From: Ahrensia sp.
Lineage (GTDB): Bacteria > Pseudomonadota > Alphaproteobacteria > Rhizobiales > Rhizobiaceae
DNA: 64,000 nucleotides
Assembly (NCBI GenBank): GCA_002706335.1
Contig: PAKZ01000023.1
Coordinates: forward strand, 1 to 64,000
Direction of reading: 5' to 3'
Positions 30,396-40,041 of the stretch are shown in pieces (within the stretch, counting starts at the first letter, position 1; every line of letters starts with the position of its first letter). A model generated the notes under the pieces. It ran no database searches and was not told where the DNA came from. It saw only the letters and a list, made by a program, of their open reading frames with translations. Made by a program: the position numbers and the translations under genes.

Positions 30396-32266
30396 TGGGC
30401 GCTTCCGCCGGCGGCCAGCGCGACTTCCTTCTCCGGGATGATCCACCAGGAATCGATGTCGGCGCCGACATATTCGGGCTGCTTTTCCGGAATGCCGAAC
30501 TTGTCCCACCAGGCCAGCCAGACCTCGGGCGTGTACCACTGCGGAATATAGTAATAGCCCCACAGCAGCACCCGATCGAGGGCATGGGTCGCCGCTACCA
30601 GATCCTCGCGGTCCTTGGCGAAGATCACCTTGTCGACCAGCGCGTCGACGACGGGATCCTGAATGCCGGACAAGTTGCGCGAGTCCGGCTGGTCGGCGGC
30701 CGAGGAGCTCCAGAAGTCGCGCTGCTCGTTGCCGGGCGAAAGCGACTGCGCGAGAACCGCAGTTGTCATGTCGAAATCGAAATTCTGCATCCGGTTGACC
30801 TCCTGCGCCTGGTCGACGATGCGGATCGAGGCGTCGATGCCGAAGCGGCGCATGTCCTCGACGAACTGGCCCGCGATGATCTCGTCGGTCGGGCTGGAGC
30901 CGAGATACTCGATGGTGAACTGTTCGCCGGTCTTGTCGTTGACAAGCTTGCCGTCGCGGCTCACCCAGCCGGCCTGCTTGAAAAGATCGAACGCCTTGCG
31001 TTGGTTGGCCCGCTGGGCCCCGCGTTCGCTGTAGTCCGGCAGGCTGAAGGGCTCGGTGAAAAGCTCCGGCGGGAGCTGGTCGCGGAATTCCTCGAGGATT
31101 TCCAGTTCGCGCCCTTCCGGCACGCCGCTGGAGGCCAGTTCATCCCCGACGAAATAGCTGTCGGTGCGGGTTCTGAGGCCGTAGAGGCGGGTTCGGTTCA
31201 CCGTCGCGAAATCGAACAGATAAGTGAGCGCCTCGCGCACCCTGCGGTCCTTGAACTTGTCGCGGCGCATGTTCATCGCGAAACCCTGCATCGGTTCGGG
31301 GGACTTGGTGTGAAACACCTTCTTGACCACCTTGCCTTCCTCGAAAGCCGGGAAGTCGTAACCCTGCGCCCAATTCTGCGAGCGGTATTCCGGCCTTATG
31401 TCCTCAAGGCCGCCTTTCTTGAACGCTTCCCATTCGGCATTGGAGTCGCGGAAATAGACATAGCGCCGTATGTCGAAATTCTTGCGCCCCACATTCACCG
31501 GCAGATCCTTCGCCCAATAGTCGTCGACGCGTTCCCAGACAATCTCCGATCCCGGCACGAAGCTTTTGATCTTGTAGGCGCCGGAGCCGAGCGGCGGTTC
31601 CAGCGTCGGCGCGGTCACGTCGCGCTTCTTGCCGTCCGGGCCGGTGCCCTCCCACCAGTGCTTCGGCAGCACAGCGAGGTCGCCCATGATATGCGGCAGC
31701 TCCCGGTTGCCTGTCTGGTCGAAGTTGAACTTCACCTCGTGGTCGTTCACCGCCACTGCCTCGGTGACGTTCTCGTAGTAGCGATTGTAGAGCTGGCTGT
31801 TTTCCTTCAGCACATTGAAGGACCAGACGACGTCCTCCGCGGTGATGGGTTCGCCGTCATGCCAGCGCGCCTTCGGATTGATCCGGTAGGTCGCGGAGGA
31901 ATAATCGTCCGGATTGGAATAGGCTTCGGCGATCAGCGCGTGGCTCGTCGAAGGCTCGTCTATCGCCTGTTGCATCAGCGTGTCGTAGAGCAAACCTCCG
32001 CCGAATCCCCGCACCGCGAAGCCGGCCGCGGCGGAGCCGCGAATGACATAGGGGTTGAAACTGTCGAAGGTCCCGGTGGTCGTCGAGTTCAGCGTTCCGC
32101 CCTTGGGGGCGTCGGGATTGACGTAATCGTAGCGCTCGAAATCGTCGCCATATTTGCTCTCGCCGATCAGCGAGGCGGTCGAGTGCCATTCCGGTTCCTG
32201 CGCCGTCGCCGGCTGAATGGTCAGGACCGCAAAGCCGATGAGCGAAAGAAATGTCGGGAAACGCAC
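30392..32266 (-). CDS. yejA: Peptide ABC transporter substrate-binding protein (YejA-type), Sec signal
   Basis: 624 aa; MRFPTFLSLIGFAVLTIQPATAQ signal; HSTASLIGESKYGDDFERYDYVNPDAPKGGTLN. Confidence 0.92.
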   Translation of the reverse strand: MRFPTFLSLIGFAVLTIQPATAQEPEWHSTASLIGESKYGDDFERYDYVNPDAPKGGTLNSTTTGTFDSFNPYVIRGSAAAGFAVRGFGGGLLYDTLMQQAIDEPSTSHALIAEAYSNPDDYSSATYRINPKARWHDGEPITAEDVVWSFNVLKENSQLYNRYYENVTEAVAVNDHEVKFNFDQTGNRELPHIMGDLAVLPKHWWEGTGPDGKKRDVTAPTLEPPLGSGAYKIKSFVPGSEIVWERVDDYWAKDLPVNVGRKNFDIRRYVYFRDSNAEWEAFKKGGLEDIRPEYRSQNWAQGYDFPAFEEGKVVKKVFHTKSPEPMQGFAMNMRRDKFKDRRVREALTYLFDFATVNRTRLYGLRTRTDSYFVGDELASSGVPEGRELEILEEFRDQLPPELFTEPFSLPDYSERGAQRANQRKAFDLFKQAGWVSRDGKLVNDKTGEQFTIEYLGSSPTDEIIAGQFVEDMRRFGIDASIRIVDQAQEVNRMQNFDFDMTTAVLAQSLSPGNEQRDFWSSSAADQPDSRNLSGIQDPVVDALVDKVIFAKDREDLVAATHALDRVLLWGYYYIPQWYTPEVWLAWWDKFGIPEKQPEYVGADIDSWWIIPEKEVALAAGGSAQ

Positions 32267-32327
32267 GCAAGCCTCCTGTCTTCATTGCCTTACGGTAAAG
32301 CTTAGAGAGGAATGCGGGAAAACAAAG

Positions 32328-32354
32328 ACAAAAAGCCGGGCAATGCCCGGCTTT
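32328..32354 (-). terminator. Rho-independent terminator downstream of cytochrome c gene
   Basis: minus strand: agAAAGCCGGGCATTGCCCGGCTTTTTGT, GC stem plus T-run. Confidence 0.85.
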
Positions 32355-32384
32355 CTGGATTTTCGTCGAATGACGCGCTTTGCG

Positions 32385-33164
32385 TCAGTTCTGCGTCGCG
32401 CCTTCGGTGGCCGGCGCGGTCTCTTCCGCCGGCGCAGCTTCCTCGGTGGCGGCGGGTGCCTCTTCGGCTGCCGGCTGCTCTTCCGTTGTGGCGGCGTCGG
32501 TTGCCGCCGGGGTTTCCTCGGCAGGCTGGTCCATCGCTGCCGGTTCGGCGGCAGGTGTTTCGGTCGCGGTCGCGTCTTCAGCCGCAGGGGCGGCCTCCTC
32601 CGCAGGCGCCTCGGCGCTCGGCAGCGGTTCCGGCGTGTCGGCCATCGTGCGCAGATAGGCAACGAGGTTGGCGCGGTCTTCAACCTTCTTCAGACCGGCA
32701 AAGCCCATGGCGGTGCCCGGAACGAGATCCTTCGGCTTGTGGGTGAAGGCGTTCAGGTGCTCATAGTCCCATACGGTCCCGCCTTCGGCGAAGGCTATCA
32801 GGGCGGAGGAATATTTGAAGCCCTCATGCGAGGCGACCGGACGGTTCACGACGCCCCAGAGATTCGGGCCGACCTTGTTGGCACCGCCCTTGTCGTCCGT
32901 ATGGCACGCCTGGCACTTCTTGAAGACATTCTCGCCGGCTGCAATGTCGGCATCAGCCAGAAGCGGCCCGATGGGCTCGAGCGTCGGCTCGGCGTCGGCG
33001 GTCGCTTCACCGCCGCCGCTGCTTTCTTCGACGGTGATCGCGAAACCGGCCTGTTCGGGATCTTCTTCGTGGAAGATCGCTTCCCCGAGAATTCCGACCG
33101 ACATCATGACGAAAACCGTGCCGAGGAAGGCGCCAGCATACATGTTAAAGTTCGATGAGCTCAT
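32385..33164 (-). CDS. cycM: Membrane-anchored class I cytochrome c with acidic Ala/Pro/Glu/Thr-rich tail (CycM-like)
   Basis: CQACH heme motif, GPNLWGVVNRPVASHEGFKYSSAL, GTAMGFAGLKK; N-terminal TM; position next to kdsB-pheA. Confidence 0.85.
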   Translation of the reverse strand: MSSSNFNMYAGAFLGTVFVMMSVGILGEAIFHEEDPEQAGFAITVEESSGGGEATADAEPTLEPIGPLLADADIAAGENVFKKCQACHTDDKGGANKVGPNLWGVVNRPVASHEGFKYSSALIAFAEGGTVWDYEHLNAFTHKPKDLVPGTAMGFAGLKKVEDRANLVAYLRTMADTPEPLPSAEAPAEEAAPAAEDATATETPAAEPAAMDQPAEETPAATDAATTEEQPAAEEAPAATEEAAPAEETAPATEGATQN

Positions 33165-33316
33165 CGCTTAGCTAATTCCCGATATCATGCAGGGTCGCGC
33201 AGAACAGGGCTCTGGGCGAATTCGCGCGGAAACTAGGTCTTTTGCTCTGACGATGCAACACATATAAGGGCGCTCGATTTGAGACTTTTTGACACCCATC
33301 GGCAAATTCCGCTTTC

Positions 33317-34042
33317 ATGCGCCCTCTCATCCTGATTCCCGCCCGCATGGCCTCGACGCGGCTTCCCGGAAAGCCTTTGGCCGATATCGCCGGCAAGCCG
33401 ATGATCGTCCATGTGGCGGAACGCGCGCGCGAGGCCGATTGCGGCGCGGTCGCGGTCGCCACCGACGATTCGGATGTCGCGGAAGCGGTTCGCGTCGCCG
33501 GTTTTACCGCCGTGATGACCCGCGCCGATCACCCTTCCGGCTCCGACCGTATCTTCGAGGCGCTCGGCGCGCTCGATCCCGACGGCCGCCACAACGTAGT
33601 CGTCAATGTGCAGGGTGATCTCCCGACGATCGACCCGGCCGACATTCGCGCCGCGCTTTCGCCATTGGCCGATCCGGCCTGCGACATCTCGACGCTTGGC
33701 GTCGAAATCACGGTCGAGGAGGAAAAGACCAATCCGAACGTGGTCAAGATCGTCGGTTCGCCGCACGGCCCGTCGATCCTGCGCGCGCTCTATTTCACCC
33801 GCGCCACCGCGCCATGGGGGGAAGGGCCTCTCTACCACCATGTCGGCCTCTATGCCTGGCGCCGCGCCGCGCTCGCCCGCTTCGTCGCCCTGCCGCCCTC
33901 CGTGCTGGAAAAACGCGAGCGCCTTGAACAATTGCGCGCGCTTGAGGCCGGGATGGAGATCCACGCCGCCATCATTGACTCCGAACCGCTCGGCGTGGAT
34001 ACGCAGCCCGATCTTGAGCGTGCCCGCGCGCTCCTGGGTTAG
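33317..34042 (+). CDS. kdsB: 3-deoxy-manno-octulosonate cytidylyltransferase
   Basis: [35 protein letters not shown]. Confidence 0.96.
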   Translation: MRPLILIPARMASTRLPGKPLADIAGKPMIVHVAERAREADCGAVAVATDDSDVAEAVRVAGFTAVMTRADHPSGSDRIFEALGALDPDGRHNVVVNVQGDLPTIDPADIRAALSPLADPACDISTLGVEITVEEEKTNPNVVKIVGSPHGPSILRALYFTRATAPWGEGPLYHHVGLYAWRRAALARFVALPPSVLEKRERLEQLRALEAGMEIHAAIIDSEPLGVDTQPDLERARALLG

Positions 34043-34056
34043 CGAAAGATACCGAC

Positions 34057-34911
34057 ATGACAAACTCCTCGAACCTTATCGCCTTCCAGGGCGAACCCGG
34101 CGCCAATTCCGACACGGCCTGCCGCGACATGTTCCCCGAGATGGAGCCGCTGCCCTGCCCGACCTTCGAGGATGCCTTCAACGCGGTCGAAAGCGGCAAG
34201 GCGCGCCTTGCCATGATCCCGATCGAGAACACGATCGCCGGACGCGTCGCCGACATCCACTATCTGCTCCCCGATTCGCGTCTGCACATCATCGGCGAGT
34301 ATTTCCTGCCGATCCATTTCCAGCTCATGGTGCTGCCGGGAACGGACATGAAGGACATCAAGTCCGTCCACAGCCATATCCATGCGCTCGGCCAGTGCCG
34401 AAAGGTGATCCGCAAGCACCGCTGGAAGGCGATGGTCGCGGGCGATACGGCGGGCGCCGCGAAGCTCGTCGCTGAAACCGGCGACAAGACGATGGCCGCC
34501 CTGGCGCCGGAACTGGCAGCCGGCATGTACGGGCTCGATATCGTCGCCCGCGATGTCGAGGATCAGGAGAACAATGTCACCCGCTTCGTCGTCCTGTCGA
34601 AGAACAAGCAGCTCACCACCCGCGACACGGCGGCCGAGAAGATCATGACCACCTTCGTCTTCCGCGTGCGCAACATTCCGGCCGCGCTCTACAAGGCGAT
34701 GGGCGGCTTCGCGACCAATTCGGTCAACATGACCAAGCTGGAAAGCTACCAGCTCGGCGGCAAGTTCGTCGCCACGCAGTTCTATGCGGATATCGAGGGC
34801 CATCCGGACGACGCGAATGTCCGGCTCGCTTTCGAGGAGTTGAAATTCTTCTCCGAGGATATTCGCATCCTCGGCGTCTACAAGGCGGCGGAAGCCCGCG
34901 AGGGCAACTGA
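34057..34911 (+). CDS. pheA: Prephenate dehydratase
   Basis: FQGEPGANSDTACRDMFPEMEPLPCPTFEDAFNAV; ENNVTRFVVLS; C-terminal ACT domain with ESYQLGGKF. Confidence 0.96.
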   Translation: MTNSSNLIAFQGEPGANSDTACRDMFPEMEPLPCPTFEDAFNAVESGKARLAMIPIENTIAGRVADIHYLLPDSRLHIIGEYFLPIHFQLMVLPGTDMKDIKSVHSHIHALGQCRKVIRKHRWKAMVAGDTAGAAKLVAETGDKTMAALAPELAAGMYGLDIVARDVEDQENNVTRFVVLSKNKQLTTRDTAAEKIMTTFVFRVRNIPAALYKAMGGFATNSVNMTKLESYQLGGKFVATQFYADIEGHPDDANVRLAFEELKFFSEDIRILGVYKAAEAREGN

Positions 34912-34924
34912 CGGAGCAGGGCGG

Positions 34925-35770
34925 TCAGCCCTGCACCACTGTCTGCTTCTGCGCGCCGAGACCGGCGATGCCGAGTTCCATGACGTCGCCTTCCTTCAGA
35001 TAGACCGGCTCCGGCTTGATCCCCATCCCGACGCCCGGCGGCGTGCCGGTCGAGATCACGTCGCCCGGGTGCAGCGTCATCAGCTGCGACAGGTGCTCGA
35101 TGATCGCCGCGACGTCGAAGATCATCTTCGCGGTCGTGCCGGTCTGGCGGCGCGTCCCGTTGACGTCGAGCCATAAATCCAGCGCCTGCGGGTTCGGCAC
35201 CTCGTCGCGCGTCACCATCCACGGACCGACCGGACCGAACGTGTCGCAGGACTTGCCCTTGGTCCACTGGCCGGTCAACTGCGTCTGGAAATGGCGCTCC
35301 GACACGTCGTTGACGACGCAATAGCCGGCGACGTGGCTGAGCGCGTCAGCCTTCTCGACATATTTCGCCCTTGTCCCGATAACGACGCCGAGTTCGACTT
35401 CCCAGTCCGTCTTGGTCGAGCCGCGCGGGATTTCCACGTCGTCATTCGGACCGACGATCGCCGAATTCGCCTTCATGAACAGGATTGGATGATCCGGGAT
35501 CGGCAGGCCGGATTCGGCTGCATGGTCGGAATAGTTGAGCCCGATGCACAACAGCTTGCCGATACTCCCGACACAGGGGCCGAGCCGCGTCGCCGGATCG
35601 ACCTCCGGCAGCGTAGCCGGATCGATCGCCGCGATCCGCGCCAGCGCCTCGTCGCCAAGCACGTCGCCGGTGATATCGCCGACATGGCCTGTCAGGTCGC
35701 GAATCACGCCCTTGTCGTCGAGAAGACCCGGCTTTTCCTGTCCGGCCGGCCCGAAGCGTAGAAGTTTCAT
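34925..35770 (-). CDS. Fumarylacetoacetate hydrolase family protein
   Basis: IGLNYSDHAAESGLPIPDHPILFMKANSAIVGPNDDVEIPRGSTKTDWEVELGVVIG. Confidence 0.94.
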   Translation of the reverse strand: MKLLRFGPAGQEKPGLLDDKGVIRDLTGHVGDITGDVLGDEALARIAAIDPATLPEVDPATRLGPCVGSIGKLLCIGLNYSDHAAESGLPIPDHPILFMKANSAIVGPNDDVEIPRGSTKTDWEVELGVVIGTRAKYVEKADALSHVAGYCVVNDVSERHFQTQLTGQWTKGKSCDTFGPVGPWMVTRDEVPNPQALDLWLDVNGTRRQTGTTAKMIFDVAAIIEHLSQLMTLHPGDVISTGTPPGVGMGIKPEPVYLKEGDVMELGIAGLGAQKQTVVQG

Positions 35771-35902
35771 CGGTTATTTCCTGGTTCGTTCGTCTGGCGG
35801 CGGACCGTAATCGCAATGTGGCGTGAAACCAAGCCCGCCGGCGGCGATTGACAAATGCCGCCTCAGGGTCTCTTTCGCGCTGGCGCGCCAGAGGAGGACA
35901 GG

Positions 35903-36790
35903 ATGCAAACCGGCAAGACAATCGCGTTTTACGGCGTTGGCCTGATGGGTGTCCCGATGATCGCGCGGCTCGCTGCCGCAGGCCATCGTGTGCGCGCCTG
36001 GAACCGCACCTTTGAAAAGGCGAAGGCGATCGAAGGCGGCAATGTCATCGCCGTGGAGCACGCACGCGATGCTGCCGAAGGTGCCGACATCGCGATCTCG
36101 ATCCTGACAGACGGCCCGGCGGTTCTCGCGCTTGTCGAGGAGAATAACCTTGCCGCCGCGTTGCCCGAAGGCGCTGCTTTCGTCGACATGAGTTCGGCGA
36201 AACCGGAGGAGGCGACCCGTCTCGCCTCGATCCTCGCCGAAGGCGGCGTCGGCTTCTGCGACGCGCCCGTCTCCGGCGGCCCGCCCGGCGCGGAAGCCGG
36301 AACGCTCGCCATAATGGCCGGCTGCGAGGAAGCGGCGTTCGAACAGGTCGCCCCGGTCCTGTCGGCGATGGGCCGTCCGGTTCGCCTCGGCCCCGTCGGC
36401 ACGGGACAGCTTGCCAAGCTCGCCAACCAGTTGATCGTGGGTGCGGCGATCGGCGCCGTCGCCGAGGCCATTCTGCTGGTCAAGGAGGGTGGTGGCGACA
36501 CCGAAGCCTTCCGAGACGCGCTGACCGGCGGCTATGCCGATTCCAAGGTGCTGCAGATGCATGGCGCGCGCATGGCGGCCGGCGATTTCGAACCGCGCGG
36601 ACGCGCCGCGCTTCACAGGAAGGACCTGGGCAATATCCTGGCCGAGGCGGACAAGCTCGGTCTTGACCTTCCGATGTCGAAAATGCTGGGCGAGCGCTTC
36701 ACGCGCCTGTGCACCGAGCTCGGCGGCGCCGATCTCGACCATTGCGCGCTCTATCTTGAATTGCTGGACCTGAACGGCGTCAGCCGATGA
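35903..36790 (+). CDS. NAD(P)-dependent beta-hydroxyacid dehydrogenase (3-HIBADH family)
   Basis: FYGVGLMGVPMIARL Rossmann motif; FCDAPVSGGPPGAEAGTLAIMAG; start set at 35903. Confidence 0.92.
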   Translation: MQTGKTIAFYGVGLMGVPMIARLAAAGHRVRAWNRTFEKAKAIEGGNVIAVEHARDAAEGADIAISILTDGPAVLALVEENNLAAALPEGAAFVDMSSAKPEEATRLASILAEGGVGFCDAPVSGGPPGAEAGTLAIMAGCEEAAFEQVAPVLSAMGRPVRLGPVGTGQLAKLANQLIVGAAIGAVAEAILLVKEGGGDTEAFRDALTGGYADSKVLQMHGARMAAGDFEPRGRAALHRKDLGNILAEADKLGLDLPMSKMLGERFTRLCTELGGADLDHCALYLELLDLNGVSR

Positions 36791-37160
36791 CGGCGCCGAG
36801 CGTTGCCCAGGCGATCGCCACATAGGTCATCTGGTGGGCCAACTGGTCGATCCCGTGGAGTTGCCAGTAGCGCGCCGGATTGCGGTCCACGTCCGAAATT
36901 TTCGTGTAGCGATCCTTGGCGAAGTCGATCGCGAAATGCACGACGAATTCGGCGGCCATGACGGCGAATATCATGGCGGCGCCGATGCCGCAGGCAAGAA
37001 GCACGATGCCGCTGCCCGCCGCATGGACGGCCGCATGCGCATAGCCGCCCGGCGCGTCCAGCCTTCCCTTTGCCGATAACATCCAGTGTGGCTGCATGAC
37101 GAAATCCGCCAGGTAGTGTTTGACCAGCAGACCGGAGAGCATCAGGAAAATAATTGGCAT
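36780..37160 (-). CDS. DUF3307-like membrane protein
   Basis: 126 aa; LLVKHYLADFVMQPHWML; HFAIDFAKDRY. Confidence 0.75.
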   Translation of the reverse strand: MPIIFLMLSGLLVKHYLADFVMQPHWMLSAKGRLDAPGGYAHAAVHAAGSGIVLLACGIGAAMIFAVMAAEFVVHFAIDFAKDRYTKISDVDRNPARYWQLHGIDQLAHQMTYVAIAWATLGAVIG

Positions 37161-37278
37161 GCGAACTTGAACGACCCCTTCCAGCGGCGATTATGCATTT
37201 CGCCACGGGCAAATCCTTTCATAATCGCAGTCGCTGTCTGTGCGCAATCGCACAGACTTGAACTTTGGCGAGAGATTG

Positions 37279-38310
37279 TCAGGCCGTCGCGGTCTGCGGC
37301 ACCGGGCCCGTCGACGCCCCGACGACGAATTCCGCCTCGAGCAGCAGATTGCGCGGCCCGGTCTTCTTCTCGATCAGGTCGATAAGCATCTCGGCGCAAT
37401 GCATGCCGGCAAGCCGGATGCTCGACCGCAACGCGGTGATTGCCGGGCGCTCGCCCGTGGTCGGCAGGAAGGAGAGGCAATCGTCATAGGCGATCAGGGA
37501 TACGTCGCGGCCCGGCCTGCTGCCGTGCTCGTGGATCGCGCGCATCGCGCCCATCGCATTCAGCACGCTGGAGCACAGCACGGCGGTCGGCGGATTGTCG
37601 AGGTTCAGAAACCGCTTCATCGCGTCGTGGCCCACGGGCTCGATCATCTCCGAGGAGATCATGATCTCGGGATCGGGCTCGGCGCCATATTCGCGCATCG
37701 CTTTCTCCAGCCCGTCCCGTCGCTTCGCGGCGAACGTCATGTATTCCCAGCCATTGATCAGCGCGATCCGCCGGTGTCCGGCTTCGAGCAGATGTTTGGC
37801 GGCGGTGTGGAAGGCCCGCCGGTTGTTCACGTCCACCCATGAATAGCTGTCCTCGGGATCGTTGGTGCGGCCATGCACCACGAAGGGAAGCTTCAGCTTG
37901 CGCAAAAGGTCTATCCGTTCGTCCTCGACGCGGGGACCGTGCACGATCACGCCGTCGACGCGCCGGTTGCGGCGCAGCGCCTCGTAGACCGGTTTCTCCG
38001 CCCCCGCATTCACCACCGAAATCAGCATGTCGTAACCGCACCGATTGTAGATTTCGCCGGCGCCGGCAATGAAGTCCGAGAAATGCGGATTGATCATGTC
38101 GTGATGCGAAAGAGGCACCACATGGCCGATCGTGTTCGACTTGCCGGTCGCCAGCCGGCGCGCATTCGAGTTCGGCTGGTAATTCATCTCGCGCGCGACG
38201 GCTTCGACGCGCTTGCGGGTCTCCTCGCTCACCTCGGGATAGCCGTTGAGGGCGCGGCTGACCGTGGTCTGCGACAGGCCGAGTTTGTCCGAAAGTTGCT
38301 TGAGATTCAT
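37279..38310 (-). CDS. aglR: LacI-family transcriptional regulator (AglR-like)
   Basis: MNLKQLSDKLGLSQTTVSRALNGYPEVSEETRKRVEAVAREMNYQPN; divergent from agl operon. Confidence 0.92.
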   Translation of the reverse strand: MNLKQLSDKLGLSQTTVSRALNGYPEVSEETRKRVEAVAREMNYQPNSNARRLATGKSNTIGHVVPLSHHDMINPHFSDFIAGAGEIYNRCGYDMLISVVNAGAEKPVYEALRRNRRVDGVIVHGPRVEDERIDLLRKLKLPFVVHGRTNDPEDSYSWVDVNNRRAFHTAAKHLLEAGHRRIALINGWEYMTFAAKRRDGLEKAMREYGAEPDPEIMISSEMIEPVGHDAMKRFLNLDNPPTAVLCSSVLNAMGAMRAIHEHGSRPGRDVSLIAYDDCLSFLPTTGERPAITALRSSIRLAGMHCAEMLIDLIEKKTGPRNLLLEAEFVVGASTGPVPQTATA

Positions 38311-38335
38311 TGGATGCCGTCCTCCCAAAGGCATT

Positions 38336-38347
38336 CAAAGGGCTTTG
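38336..38347. promoter_or_regulatory. Candidate LacI-family operator 1
   Basis: CAAAGGGCTTTG, half-sites CAAAG/CTTTG, next to aglR start. Confidence 0.55.
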
Positions 38348-38512
38348 GATAGTGCATAATTCTGCAGCAAAACACCAGTTTTTTCGATTTGTGCGGAAAA
38401 CCGGAATCTCGGGAAGGACGCAAAATCGCGGCGCGTCGTTGACGGTTGACAAGGCGGTGCGACAAATATTTCGCTTGACTCAAAGGGGTTCAACGCCAAA
38501 GCTCAGGCCTGC

Positions 38513-38524
38513 CAAAGCGCTTTG
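38513..38524. promoter_or_regulatory. Candidate LacI-family operator 2 upstream of aglE
   Basis: CAAAGCGCTTTG perfect 12-bp palindrome with central CG. Confidence 0.7.
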
Positions 38525-38597
38525 ACTAGCTATGAGCAAGTGAATGCTCTATGTGTCTTGTTGCTAGTTTGAAAAACCGATCCTGGGAGGATTTTCG

Positions 38598-39953
38598 ATG
38601 AAAAAACTATTGCTGGCGGGTGTTGCCGCCTTTGCCCTGTCCGCCATTTCGGCGCAGGCGCAGGATCTCATGTTCCCCGTCGGGGAAGGAGACTTTAACT
38701 GGGACAGTTTCGAAGCCTACAGCGCCGATCATGATCTGAGCGGCGAGCAGGTGACTGTTTTCGGCCCGTGGCTCGGCCCGGACCAGGAAGCCATCGAAGC
38801 GGTTCTCGCCTATTTCGCCAAGGCGACCGGCGCTGACGTGCGCTACACCGGCTCGGATTCCTTCGAGCAGCAGATCGTCGTTGACGCCGAAGCGGGCTCG
38901 GCCCCGAACGTCTCGGTATTCCCGCAGCCCGGCCTTGCCGCGGACCTTGCCAAGCGCGGCTTCCTGACGCCGCTCGGCGATGACGCGGCGAGCTGGATGG
39001 CGGAAAACTACGCCGCCGGCGACTCCTGGGTCGATCTCGGCACCTATGCCGGCCAGGACGGTACCGATCACTTCTACGCATTCCCCTACAAGGCCGACGT
39101 GAAGTCGCTTGTCTGGTATGTGCCGGAAAACTTCGAGGATGCCGGCTACGAGATCCCGAAGACCATGGAAGAACTGAAGGCGCTGACCGAGCAGATCGTC
39201 GCCGACGGTGCGACGCCCTGGTGCATCGGTCTCGGTTCGGGCGGCGCGACCGGCTGGCCCGCCACCGACTGGGTCGAGGACATGATGCTGCGCACCCAGC
39301 CGCCGTCTGTTTACGACCAGTGGGTCACCAACGAAATCCCCTTCGATGACGAACGCGTGGTCGCCGCCATCAACGAGTTCGGGTGGTTCCTGCAGGATGA
39401 TTTCGTTGCAGGCGGGCGCGGCGCTGTCGCCTCGACCGACTTCCGCGATTCTCCGAAGGGCCTCTTCGATTCGCCGCCACAGTGCTACATGCACAAGCAG
39501 GCGTCGTTCATCCCGGCCTTCTTCCCGGAAGGCACCGAGATCGGCCTCGACGCGGACTTCTTCTACTTCCCGGCCTATGCCGACAAGGATCTGGGTTCTC
39601 CGGTTCTCGGCGCCGGCACGCTGTTCGCCATCACCAAGGACAGCCCCGGAGCGAAGGCGCTGATCGAGTTCCTCGAAACCGACATCGCTCATGAGGTCTG
39701 GATGGCGATCCCGGGTCAGGGCTTCCTGACGCCGCTGAAGTCGGCCAATGCGGCCACCTATTCGGACGACACCAAGCGCGCGCTGGGTGAGATCCTCACC
39801 TCCGCGACCACCTTCCGGTTCGACGGTTCGGACCTGATGCCCGGCGGCGTCGGTGCGGGCTCCTTCTGGACCGGCATGGTCGATTTTGCCGGTGGCGAGG
39901 ACGCCAAGAAGGTCGCTTCGGAAATCCAGGCGAGCTGGGACGCGCTCAAGTAA
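38598..39953 (+). CDS. aglE: Alpha-glucoside ABC transporter substrate-binding protein
   Basis: 451 aa; signal peptide; family 1 sugar SBP; aglEFGAK order. Confidence 0.93.
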   Translation: MKKLLLAGVAAFALSAISAQAQDLMFPVGEGDFNWDSFEAYSADHDLSGEQVTVFGPWLGPDQEAIEAVLAYFAKATGADVRYTGSDSFEQQIVVDAEAGSAPNVSVFPQPGLAADLAKRGFLTPLGDDAASWMAENYAAGDSWVDLGTYAGQDGTDHFYAFPYKADVKSLVWYVPENFEDAGYEIPKTMEELKALTEQIVADGATPWCIGLGSGGATGWPATDWVEDMMLRTQPPSVYDQWVTNEIPFDDERVVAAINEFGWFLQDDFVAGGRGAVASTDFRDSPKGLFDSPPQCYMHKQASFIPAFFPEGTEIGLDADFFYFPAYADKDLGSPVLGAGTLFAITKDSPGAKALIEFLETDIAHEVWMAIPGQGFLTPLKSANAATYSDDTKRALGEILTSATTFRFDGSDLMPGGVGAGSFWTGMVDFAGGEDAKKVASEIQASWDALK

Positions 39954-40041
39954 GCTCGGTTCCAGGCTTTCAAATCATACCGTTCGGGGCATACTGTCCC
40001 GAACGGCACCTTGAGGTCGCAGCGGTTTTTGGGAGGGAGCC

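Noticed and set aside
28707-30551. 614-aa ORF on the + strand opposite the second binding protein
   Set aside because: Antisense artefact in GC-rich DNA with no domain signal.
30188-32305. 705-aa ORF on the + strand opposite yejA
   Set aside because: No recognisable domain; antisense to a clear peptide-binding protein gene with a good signal peptide.
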